Below are positions 17,070 through 27,705 of a stretch of DNA of 64,000 nucleotides, piece after piece. A program made the translations under genes and the position numbers. This DNA is from Eopsaltria australis. Its lineage: Eukaryota > Chordata > Aves > Passeriformes > Petroicidae. Every line of letters starts with the position of its first letter. The first letter of the stretch is position 1. Below the pieces are notes generated by a model. That model saw only the letters and a program-made list of their open reading frames with translations, ran no database searches and was not told where the DNA came from. The stretch is from positions 4,641,501 through 4,705,500 of the forward strand of contig JAVTVJ010011652.1 in the NCBI GenBank assembly GCA_034509425.1, given 5' to 3'.

Positions 17070-18297
17070 GAGAGAACCACATTTTCATTTTTATTCTTGC
17101 ATCTCATCTGACCTCCTCAGTCCAACCATGAAAAAGACATGGGGGAAAAAAAGGAGGAAAAACAAAAGACCAAACAAAAAATCCAAACAAATTGCTGCAT
17201 AGGCTCAGAGTATCAGTTAAGAAATATAACTGCTCTGAAACATTTAAAGAGAACACAAAAGGGCCTCTACAATAGTATAACCTTTGCCTCTGTCTGCCAG
17301 CATCACAGTTTACACGGTTTCCATGGAAACCCTCTGCAAACATATGAATGTGGTTGTTGCGTTAGATGTCGAACAGAAAATCCTTTGTGGCAACTCTGGA
17401 GGGCCATGGCCAGTGCCAACCTCCCAGCAGAATAATGCCCTTCACTATGCCTTGCCCAGCAGGCTCATGACACACTCGCTCACATGGCACAGCTGCTGCC
17501 ACTGCTTGTTTTTCCCCAGCTGATAAAAAAAAGGAAAAAAAAATAAAAATATGTGCACATCATAACTATTAAATATTTCCTCTTTCATGGAGGGCCCGTT
17601 TTGCCTTCATCAAACCGACAGTGAAGTCTTTGGTTCTGGACTTTCAGATGCAATGCAGGAGCTGCTCAGTGAGGACTGACTGGGAGGCTTCCAGCAGGCT
17701 TCTACTCAGGACATTGGGAATACATTTGCATATTGAGTAGATAACTACCCAGGAAGGGGATGCCACAATTCTTCACTATGTGCTTTGAGAAAAACACATT
17801 AAATCTCAGCATGCAATAGGTATACCAGTCCAGAAGATAAAACTAGTTTCATCACCTTGTTATTTCTCATCATGGAAAGACCAACTGACCTACAAATGAC
17901 TCACTGGATGGGCTCCTCTTCCAGCTCCAGAGGCAGGAAAATTCTACCCAAGACAGTGAAGTGTCACCAGGAAGGGTGGTTTCTTTTTTTTGTTGTTAGG
18001 AGTATGTGTGCAAGTGAAAGCTGAGAAACTAAAAAACTGGTTTCTGCTTTACAAAAGAGGAGTTTTGCTACTGGCAAACATCTGAATCTTGTGTCCCTTC
18101 TGGATTTTCTCAAATCATTGTCCATTCTGCAGCTCTACATATTTTACCAGCACTGAAATATGACCACTTTTCATAAAAGTAAATGTTTAAGACCAGTAGC
18201 ACACATAGCTGAAACATACCTTGTTGATGGATTAAAACATTGCCCTACATCCTTATTCATCTGAAAAAACAAATTCTTAGTACAGCAAGCTAGACAG

Positions 18298-18506
18298 AAA
18301 AAGCTTCTTCATCCAGAGAGTGGCTGGGCACTGGAACAGGCTCCCCAGGGCAGTGGTCACAGCATCAAGTCTGACAGAGTTCAAGAAGTGTTTGGACAAT
18401 GCTCTTGGGCATATGTTGTGATTCTAGGGGATGTTTCTTTGCGGGGCTAAGAGTTGGACTTGATTTTTGTGTGTCCCTTCCAACTCAGTGTATTCTGTGA
18501 TTCTGG
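18298..18506 (+). mobile_element. CR1 LINE 3' fragment (5'-truncated)
   Basis: The segment matches the 3' end of chicken-repeat-1 non-LTR retrotransposons as I know them. It has the TTCTTCATCCAGAGAGTGG and GGGCACTGGAACAGGCTCCC blocks, then GTTCAAGAAGTGTTTGGAC, then GTCCCTTCCAACTCAGTGTA, and closes with TTCTGTGATTCTGG, a relic of the family's terminal 8-bp repeat. Only about 210 bp are present, with no reverse transcriptase, as is usual for dead truncated copies. It lies antisense to ADD3. It is the best clue that the genome is avian, or at least sauropsid. Confidence 0.93.
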
Positions 18507-18540
18507 AACTCTAATTTCTGAGATCAATGGCACAATCTAC

Positions 18541-18619
18541 CTAAGTGCTTACAGATGTGCACAGCCTCGGGGAGGATGACACCTCCAAAGACTACATTTA
18601 AGATCCAAGTCTTTGGACC
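18541..18619 (-). other. Exon-like unit (speculative)
   Basis: On the minus strand an acceptor CTTTCACATCCCATGCAG is followed by 79 nt and then a donor TAG|GTAGAT. The unit sits directly beside the CR1 tail. It is open in one frame as part of a longer 74-codon frame that I do not recognise. Splice-like pairs of this quality arise by chance, so support is weak. Confidence 0.15.
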
Positions 18620-18894
18620 CTGCATGGGATGTGAAAGCCTGCCTGTGCCATTCCACGTAGAACTGGGGAGGCCAGCACCTTTCTGCTTGTGACCGGACAC
18701 TTCACCTGCCATTCTGCCATTTCCAGCCACTTTTACTGTCAGTGACAAAAATCAGCAATGTAACAGTTCTGTCTTAAAAGCCGAAGATTGAAGGAAAACA
18801 GATTCTGTACCAGAAAGAGAAAACAAACCAAACAGTTTTAACTTTGCCAGCTCTCAGTTTCTGTGTTTACTTCTTTCCCTCTCCCAGCCCTGAG

Positions 18895-19370
18895 GGGAAG
18901 CCCTCCCGGCTCCCTCATGGCCACCCTCACCTCACACCCACCGCCAGCCCTGGCCCCCGCGCACCAGCTGCCAAATTAACTCAGAGGGCAGCCAATCTCT
19001 CCTTTTAGCCTGGCCTGCACAGCACAGTACCGCGGGGGTCACTCAAAGCCCGCCTTGTTCCGACGCTCTAATAACCCATTGTTCCCCTGCGGTTGCCTCA
19101 GCGAGATAAAACGACAGGCCGCGTTTTCTGAGGGTAAGCGAATTCCCACCGCCAGCCAAGGGCTCGGCCTCACTTCGGGGCCAGCCCATCCTGCGGCCCG
19201 GCGGGGAGATGGTGGGTTTGTTTTTGTTGGTGGGGGTTTGCAGGAACATCTGCTCAGTGAGGGGATGATGTGGGTCTCACCATCACCTTCCCCGCAGGGC
19301 TGTGCAAAGCCGTGTTTGCTCCCTCAGCACGCGGCTATCGCTGTGAAGTTACAGCACTGACAGTCCCACG
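18895..19370. promoter_or_regulatory. CpG-island-like block, candidate distal promoter
   Basis: By eye this roughly 475-bp stretch holds about 30 CpG dinucleotides, whereas the surrounding tens of kilobases hold very few, and it is clearly GC-rich. It includes CCGCGG, GCGCG and CGGCCCGGCGG clusters and a plus-strand CCAAT near 18990. On the minus strand a good donor, GAG|GTGAGG, has GT at 18930-18929, so a first exon transcribed leftward from this island could splice to ADD3 about 15 kb away. On the plus strand a donor-like GG|GTAAGC near 19134 and an acceptor-like CCTTCCCCGCAG near 19296 would also allow a divergent non-coding transcript. The direction of transcription cannot be decided from sequence alone. 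Confidence 0.55.
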
Positions 19371-22300
19371 GCTAAAATCTGGCTCCTACCTGCTGGATGT
19401 TTATAATCTGCTCCCTCCCTGAAGTTGCAGAAGGATTGACAATCTAATGGTTGGTACTGTAAGTTTCCCAGGAGAAGGGAGCCACAGTGTGTGCTCAGGG
19501 CTGAAGCACCCCCAGCACCCCATCCACCAGACTCCAGGTAACAATGTGTAAGTACTGGGATGGGAGAAAGGACACAACAGGCAGAAATTAAAACAACAAT
19601 ACAGGAAATTATAAGATTGAAAAGTCACTCATTTTATATTTTCACCACATCCTCTCGTCCAGTAATGAAGTTCACTGAACATCATTAACATTCCGCTAAT
19701 GAGACATCCAACTGCCCAGAACAGCAGTAACGAACGTGAGCTCTGTTTCCACCAAATCTACCAGAAAGATTTTTAAGGGTCTGCTTTCCCACTGACACAA
19801 ACACATGACTCCCATTAGCCTTAATAAAGGAACAGTGCATTCAGGGGGAGAAATTTCCCAAGGTTGCATAACTGAACTGTAGCATGCTCAAGACACAGTA
19901 TAGACTACTAGGAGAAGTTAGCAGTCCCAAAACTACAGGGAAAAGCCAAATTCTTCCATTACTTTCCCATTAACTTTTGTCATAGTTCAGACATCCTTGC
20001 TTTAGGCCAGTGAGAGTACTCAAAGCTGTTTTTTTATGGCAGAAAAATGGAAAAGTAAAATTTTTAATGGAAAAGCAAATCAGACTGTAGGATGTTTAGA
20101 TTCTGTTTTTAGGCTGAAAAAATGTAACTTCAGATATGCACTTTCTTTATCTTAATGCATTGTCCCTGCATACTATTCTTGACTCCATGGTATATAAATT
20201 CTTACTTTTGTAACAATGCAAATTTGTTGACAGGATGACAGGTTAAAGTTTATCTTTCAGGCTGCTTCCCTTGCCCAGTCACAAAAATCTAGTTATGTCA
20301 ATTTATGTCCCTTTCAGTGCTCAGTGAGGCGAGGAAATGGAGCGGAGTGCCAGAATGTGGAAACAATGCAAAAAAACTAATGCCAGAACTGAGTATCTGC
20401 CTCCTAGGCTAAGCTCTGCACGCCTTCACAAAGCTTTGGGATTAATACTGCATATCTCAAAGCTGTGTTTAAGAAAAACCTTCATTCCAGATGTTGAAAG
20501 CATGATTAATCTACTGAAAGTTAGAAGCTTTTTCTTCATCTCTTCTCCCCAGTTTATGTATTTTAAACTACTTGGGTACATAGCTCTTTCTTTTCTTTTT
20601 CTTTTTTTTTTTTTAACTAGGGTGCATGTATGCTTTAGGATACTAGGAAATTAAATTTAATAGACAATTTAAAACTAGTTGGTCATGCCTTTATCATAAG
20701 AATCTCTCTGATGTAATCGAAGAAATTCAATGCAATTGCAACATACATTAATGAAGGCTGCCTCATGTTCTCTGCTATAGCTTTAAATGAGAACAGACTC
20801 ATTATCTATCACACTGCAATGATGAATATCGGAGAATTTCTAGTCTGCTACTACTCACACACATGATAAAAACCCATTAGCACACATGCTCAAGGAAGTT
20901 GAACTACTTTAATACAGTGAAGTGAGATGAGGAACTACAGTGCAACAATTGCTGTAACTGTGTGACCAGTGAGGAGCTCTTTTAGAGCTATGTATTAAAA
21001 CATATCAACATTACCTACTTATAAAAAAACCCAAACCCAATGACAATTAAAAAAACAACCCAAAACCAAACTCAACCACAAACCAAAATATAATTGATTC
21101 ATTTTATTTCACAGATTCAATATTAAAACCTCAAAGGTACAGGGAACCATGGTACTGCAGCACAGCAGAATCAGCCCTGCGCCCCATGTGGCTGTGCTCA
21201 CTTCAGCTGCCAACAAACACTCAAAACTCTGAGCCCAGTCCTACTGAGTCTGACATTCTCCTTGGCTTAAGCAAAATCAGATCTCACTTCCTAAAAAAAA
21301 AAACAAAAAAAAAACACCACCAAAACCAACAAACCCCAGTCCATCCCATAATATGCAGAAATGCTAACAAACTGATTTATGGATATATGATACTAACTAC
21401 ACCCGGAAACTCCATTCAAACACAGAAACTGTAACTCACCAGTCATGTCACAACACTGAAGATAAAAATCATGCTGGTCTCAAATAGAAGACACTCAGAT
21501 TACAAGACAACTTTTCTGCAGCATCCATCCCCAACCGTTCTGTCAAACACACGACTGCAAGAGCACAAAGCATCTTTATGACAGGAATAAAAGGCTCTTT
21601 AAATGCTCCTTTTATTTTTTATTGAATGAACCCACTCTTACACAAAGTTCACTCAACGATGTCTCGAGCTTCAGTAATGCCAAATCCTGTATTTCATTAG
21701 TCAGCTATGGCTTGTCATTCACATATGGAACAATCTGAAGTATTTATCAACTGCATACAATTTCTTCATGTAGTAGGTCAGGTGGTTAAGGCACTGAACT
21801 TATTACTGTATTGATAAATGTAGTTGTCAGGAAGACAAGAATCTCTTCAGTGTTACACCACAGCTGACAAAACACTTCCCTGCTTCAAGTCACTGGCAAA
21901 ACCTAAAGGGACTTAAAAACCAAAGCCACAGACTCCTCCCAGCCACAGTGTTAGTTTCAGCATTTTGTGTAGTTGACTCTTCTCACAGATCAGTAATCTT
22001 TACTAACAGCATTCCTCCCTCCAAGGAAGCACACTGCACCACACCTCACAATTGTTTCAGAAGTATATCTATACAAAGACCACAGCAGAAACAGATATCA
22101 TCAGACGCGGTGAGTCCAGAGAAGTCTTGTCCTAAATATTTTTCAAGTTTATTCATGAGAAAAGGGTGGAGAAAGAAACCACAGCTAAAAGATTCACAAA
22201 CATGAACTCATTTACAGGTTTGCAAATCAAATCATGCCACCAACCTGTCGTGTAACCCACAGGAAAACGCAGTGCAGACAGTCTGGATCAAGATATTCAC

Positions 22301-24286
22301 TGTTGGATGAAATTAAATTGCCCAGCTACTATATGAATTCCTTAAAACTGGTTGGGTTTTTTTGCCAGTCTTAATCTCTCAGCCAGACAGGCACTAGATT
22401 AAAGTAAAGGCAGAGCAGAGAACAACCAGTTTCTAAACTTTAACAACTTCTTACACGCCGGGGCAATTAAGAACACTGTTCTCATACACAGTTTATTGCC
22501 TTGAAAGAATCACCAGTTGGTTACTGGCCATAAAAACAACTGCAGCTCTATAATTCCTTAAATATTTACTAACAAGATACACCAGAGTGCAAACCCCAGA
22601 ACTCTATTCCTGATACTCAGACTGTTCTGTCCAAACACAAATTGACAAAAAGACCTCCTGGCAAAACCACTCCAGAATGCTTTTACTCTTTGGTTTTGAA
22701 GTAGAGATCTGCCTTTTTTCCCCTCCCTATAACACCACCCACTCTTCCAAACAAATAAGTAATCCAGTGTTGCACAGGAATTTTAATTGTTTCCATAACT
22801 TCTGCTACCTGCCAAAAAAGTACTTAGCATGACAGATATGGAACAGGGTGCCTATGATACATGTCTTTTTATAATTAGATATGAACATATATATGCATAT
22901 GTATAACATACAATTTATGTAATAGTTAACTTTTGAATAGCTATAAAAACTAGAAGCCTTTCAAGGAGGTAACCTTTTTCTTTGAAGTAACAGCCATGAT
23001 TTGAGTTACTGACTCTCTGGCTCAGATTTACAATCAAATTGCTACAGCTGAACTTCCTGTATACCATGTGAGCCAGGCTTGGGTTGGTGTCCCTTTGCGT
23101 GCTGTTGGCTACGACAGACACAAGGTCACAGCAGAAATCCCTTGCATGGAAGGCTGAAAAACTAGGATGTAAGGATGTACTCCCTTGTATTTGCTAGAAG
23201 GACAATCCCACAGCTCTCTGCAGCAGTCTCTGCAAGGGCTTGGCTGACATGGGTGCTGTGACTGAAAGTTTGGCTCCTTTCAAGAGTTGTGCAATTTTTA
23301 TTTATTTATTAAGATCTTGGTCTGTCAACCCTTTCTAACTCTGCACAGTATTTACCACAAATAATGGCCCAGGTTTCAGTGGGACCTTGGAAATACTCAT
23401 CTTATGGTACAAGGAGTTACACAACCCAAGCTGATGGGGACATTTTCAGCATATTTGTGCAACTTCATTTATTTAGTTATTAAGACCAGGTCTTAAAACA
23501 ACAAAACCTTTTTCAAGCATTTGTTTAAACAACCCATTCTAGGTATGAGACTATTTTTAAATATACGGTATGTAAATACTGCGTATTAGTAAAATACCTA
23601 CGAGAGTTGTAATTATTTTGGCAAAAGAGCTTAGAGATCCTCCCCTGAGTAAATTGCATGGCAGCATAAGCCTACTAGTAGGGGAGGTGTAACAATTCTA
23701 TAAAACAAAAACCCATTTAAAACAGTTTCATAAACAAGGGGAAAAATATCTGTTGCATTTTCATACTGGCAGCTCACAAAATATTATCTTCAACAATAGG
23801 TACCACAGATTTTTCCACTGATTTTACAACTAAGCCCAACATGCTGCAGCTTCTGACAGCATTAGGGCTTAGAATCTACTTTTGACAGCATTTTTTGATT
23901 TGTGATGGGTGGTTTGTTTTTGGATTGTTATGGGCTGGGTGAAGCCTCGAGGCAGATATGCAGCCCTGTTGATAACATATGTATTTTCCAACCCCGTGAT
24001 AAATTTCCCATAACTGCTGGCCTGGAACATGACTTTCAACAACTTGACTGTTTCACATTTGGCTCAAGCAGCATCAGTGCGTTTTATACAATAGCTCCAA
24101 GAGTACACATGGAAGACAACCATTTTCATAACAGATTGCTTTCAACGCTCAACTTCAGACTCCTATGCTCAGAAAATAATGATTATTGCTTTCAGAAATC
24201 CAAATATCCTCAAACAGATTTTTTTCTCAAGCTGGAAATCCAAACTCAGAAATTCCTTTTGGGAGATGCACCTGGAATTTAAATAC
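19371..24286. other. Non-coding upstream segment without recognised genes
   Basis: AT-rich unique sequence. No exon pair, transposon or RNA gene was recognised. A short A/C-rich run lies near 21295-21335. A minus-strand donor-like CAG|GTAGGA at 19389 lies at the edge of the CpG block without a clear partner. Confidence 0.6.
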
Positions 24287-24294
24287 TGACGTCA
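24287..24294. promoter_or_regulatory. Perfect palindromic CRE (TGACGTCA)
   Basis: The full eight-base cAMP response element recognised by CREB/ATF dimers is present. It lies about 310 bp from a CpG and G-run cluster, which makes a regulatory role more plausible than for an isolated motif. Occupancy is unknown. Confidence 0.45.
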
Positions 24295-24600
24295 ACAGGG
24301 CTGGTTGTTACAGCTCAGGAGAGGTTTTACTTCATATGCAAATCCTAATCTACACATACATTTCAGTACACTTACATTACTCCCACTGAGAAGGTCTGTG
24401 CTGTTTTCAAAGCCTTAAAACCTTGCCTTTCACAGCTGCAAAGGAAATGACAAGAGAAGAAAAACACAGCCAGTGCATTTCAGCAATTAATTCCATCCAC
24501 AACTGCCCAGCTGTTTGCGCATGGAGGAACTGGCCTGTTTCCCCCCTGAGCTCTGGCCACTGAAAGCTGATACGGCACTTCCAGAGATGTGAGCTGCTGG

Positions 24601-24790
24601 TAACGCGTCAGGAATGCGCGCGAGATCACACGAGCTGAAGGGGAAGAAATGAAATCCAGACTGGAGCGCTGAGTATCTGTGTTATGAGGATAAAGTTATC
24701 TGGGGGAGAGGGCGGCCGAGGGGGGACGGGGAGCGTCCAGCGAAGCCAGGCTCAGCAGGCAGGACACAACCATCACTGGCAGAGACCAGG
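24601..24790. promoter_or_regulatory. CpG-rich and G-rich cluster, candidate promoter or enhancer
   Basis: Twelve CpG dinucleotides lie within about 140 bp (ACGCGT, GCGCGCG, GGCGGCCG and others) in otherwise CpG-poor DNA. A canonical G-quadruplex motif lies at 24702-24731. A plus-strand donor-like CAG|GTGGGA occurs at 24789. This could be a small unmethylated regulatory element or an alternative start site. No TATA box of clear quality was seen. Confidence 0.4.
24702..24731 (+). promoter_or_regulatory. Canonical G-quadruplex motif
   Basis: Runs of 5, 3, 6 and 4 G are separated by loops AGA, CGGCCGA and AC. This fits the standard four-run, loop 1-7 definition on the plus strand. Confidence 0.75.
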
Positions 24791-24968
24791 TGGGATGAGC
24801 TCAGAAACCTGCATGTCTACATCCGCTCTGCCAAGATGTTTTTACGTTTGCTGCTGTCAGATAGGTGGATCTGGGGGCACTTTACAAAAGCTGTTACTTT
24901 CACTTGGGATGATGCTTTCCTAGCAAAGTTGGTAGAGTCTTGGCTCTACCCATTCTGGAGTAAGACCT

Positions 24969-25011
24969 ATTGGTGAGAAATTATTACTTATTGGTAAGTA
25001 ATCTCACCAAT
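24969..25011. repeat. Imperfect inverted repeat (hairpin)
   Basis: ATTGGTGAGA pairs with TCTCACCAAT and TTACTTA pairs with TAAGTAA around a TTGG loop, with a 5-nt AATTA bulge on the left side. In total 17 bp pair. It is too short for a typical microRNA precursor. Confidence 0.8.
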
Positions 25012-26492
25012 GCTTGCAGCCCTGAAGCCCCAGAACTTAAAGCAGAGTACAATCCTTTAGAGTCCTTCCACTGAATGAAATCCCCTCATGCCACCCTGGG
25101 GATTTCAGGAAAGGCATAGAGTATATAAAAGAGGGATGCTATTGCTGCCATCAACAAACCTCACTCTGCTTAGCCCTGGAAATTTCATCCCACTCAAACT
25201 CACCAGTTTACATAAACAGCTCATTTTTTCCTCTAATACATTTAAAAACAAAAAACAACATGTATTTTTTTCCTCCCTTAATCCAAGCCAGTCCCCATTT
25301 AAAAATTCCAAATTGATTCCTTCTTGCTGGGTAAAGCCACATGCAGCAAAACGCTTCTATGATATATTACTGGCATTTTTTTCTTCAGCTCCAACACCAC
25401 CAGTAAAAAAGAGCTCCTTTTGACTTTTACGAGCAGCAAATCACCTTTTCATTGACTGGAGCTCTCAATCATCTCAAACTGCACAGGTATTTGGAAGAAT
25501 GACACTAATAAGAAAGTATTTTCACTTGACCATTTTCAAGACCAGTACCTATGGTAAGAAGTAACTATCACAGGGCTATTCCCTTTACAGAAAAGCAATG
25601 AAGTACCAGCATGTGTAATTTGCTGAATAAACTGAGTCTGCTAAAACTGCAGGCTTGTGCCTCAATGTGTGGAAAGGAAAACATTTTGCTGTGATATTGT
25701 GTCCATACAGCAATAAAATGAATGGGAGAAAAATATCCTTACAGCAAACAAGATTGATGAAATATTTACACATTACCTTTTCAAAACAGGATCTCTGAAG
25801 TTTAGAGCTATGCTTCTGGAAGATTGGTATAATCACCAAAACCATTACACAAGCGTGCAGTGTTATCATTTGAAAAACAGAAAAGCAGAGGACTTTCAGT
25901 AATTTACAGCTTCCCAAGGAAAGTGAATCCAAATCCTATGTTTGACTGGAAGATATGAATTTGTACAAATGGCTTAAAATACCATCTCTTTTTTCTCCCT
26001 TGGAACCAATGACTCAATAAAGGGGTAAACAGAAGCATCACATTTTAAAATCAGAAGCATAGCACAATTTAGACTGCAAGTAATCTCACTGTATTGCTGC
26101 ATGAACAGTTCTGCTGCTGGAAAGCAAAAGCAGCACTCACCATTCTTCCCACAATTTCATTTTTAGCTACTCAACACTGGGCAAATCCATTGGGCGATGA
26201 TTTCCTACATTGCTTATTGTCTGCCACAGCAGAACCTGGCTTTCCCATGTATTAGAAATATGCATAGAAAATTTCTGGAGGTGATCAGTCCATCACATCA
26301 CACTGAGCAATGCCAAGACCTCCAAAGTACACAGGCCACCTTCCCAAAACCATTAGTTCTTTACACATGAAATTCTGCAATGAAAATAGTTATATTTCTT
26401 AATATCCTACTTATCCTAAATACAAGACAAAGCTATTTTTAAACAACAGAACATGGGGAAGTCTTCAAAAATCCCAGAATGATTAAAGGCTT
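25012..26492. other. Non-coding upstream segment without recognised genes
   Basis: Unique AT-rich DNA. Open frames of 111 and 115 codons on opposite strands (25088-25423 and 25585-25932) lack recognisable domains and are judged to be chance. Confidence 0.6.
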
Positions 26493-26592
26493 TTTTTAAG
26501 CTATGTAATTTTTTAAAGCATCTACAGCTTCCAGTAAAGTAGGGAATGGTGATAGAGCTGTAGATGCTTTAAAAAATTACATAGCTTAAAAA
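26493..26592. repeat. Perfect 37-bp inverted repeat with 26-nt spacer
   Basis: The left arm 26493-26529 and right arm 26556-26592 are exact reverse complements over 37 bp, with a 26-nt unique spacer (26530-26555). The arms contain AAGCTATGTAAT and AAAGCATCTACAGCT. Perfect arms of this length in non-coding DNA imply a recent origin, for example template switching during replication or repair, or selection on a stem. The sequence is not a known MITE to me, and no clear target-site duplication was seen. Confidence 0.97.
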
Positions 26593-27620
26593 TGACTCTC
26601 TCTCCAGCCATATATACTAGAATGGGTGTTAGTTATTGATTTCAAATTTGTTCCTCAGGCTCAGTTTTCAGCAATATTTTGATAGAAGGCTGTGAAAATA
26701 CTGATAAATGTTAAAAGTGATAACAGTAAGTTTCACTGCATCAGTAGAACTCAGCTGAGAACTACAAATAGAAGTCATTCAAGTGAATCTTGCAAGTGCA
26801 CATATGCCAACTGGCTAACTGAACACAACTCTTCACTGACTAGTCTCTTCTCTGTTTGCTACTTCCTCTCCAGAGTAAAATTCTCTCTTGTGCAGCAAAT
26901 CTAGCCAAGATCTATGTATTGCTTTAAAGCATGGAAGATCTATCCCAGAAATAAACTGCAATTCTTCTGCTCTTAAGGATTTAGCATTTAAATTTAGGCA
27001 TGATGCTTCAAGCTGGAGATAAATTTTAGTCACTAAGTCTAAAATTCAGATGCAGAGAGGGTTCCAAGCCCATATACCACTTATGTCCCAAACCAGACTT
27101 AGAGGTGAGTAATTGTGAGGTTTAGCAGTGCACACCTCTCAGATTTGACACACAGAGAAGAATTTCACACTAAAAGAATGCAAAAGGGGTTTGGAAAGTC
27201 CCTAATTTTCACATCCAGCTGTAACACAGGCAAATTGTTTCACTTATGCTGAATATGAACACATATCACATTTGCTGGAATAATTACTGAAATATGGAAG
27301 TTGTTTGATTGTGCCTAGAAATGCTTACATCACATAATTGTTAAGGATAAATAGCACCATCTGAACTTTCACGAGAAGTTCATACTTCACGGTTAAATAA
27401 TTTGTGAGTCACTTGGGATGACTTAAGTTTTTCTCTCTCCGAGATGAGAATCAGGAACAAAGTTGCTCAATGTCTAAAATCCCCAGTTTGAAAGAAAAAT
27501 TCCTAAATCCTAAAGTAACAGTTTTCATTTATCATCTATATTATGTACTGAAACTTAACATCTTCATGTTCAACATTTGTGTTTGTGAAATCATTAGGTC
27601 CTAGAGTGCAGTTTTTTCTG

Positions 27621-27705
27621 CCTAACTTTAGATAATTACATACCATTTGAATTCACTGTCTAATTAAGCTCTCTCTGGCATGAAGTGAGTAATTATCTAG
27701 ACTTC
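27621..27705. promoter_or_regulatory. Homeodomain-motif-rich patch (possible conserved enhancer)
   Basis: TAGATAATTAC (27629-27639) and its exact reverse complement GTAATTATCTA (27689-27699) flank a segment that includes TCTAATTAAG. Dense TAAT cores in an inverted arrangement resemble developmental conserved non-coding elements, but AT-rich DNA produces such cores often. Confidence 0.2.

Larger units (their letters stand above)
8751..18297. other. Non-coding upstream segment without recognised genes
   Basis: AT-rich unique sequence upstream of the first coding exon. The only clear internal structures are a 29-bp tandem duplication (9672-9729) and an A-rich run (17046-17069). A 154-codon minus-strand frame at 16529-16993 has no recognisable domain and a low-complexity, Cys/Leu/Phe-rich composition typical of chance frames. 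Single good donors occur on the plus strand (for example CAG|GTAAGA near 16436) without a matching convincing exon. Confidence 0.6.
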
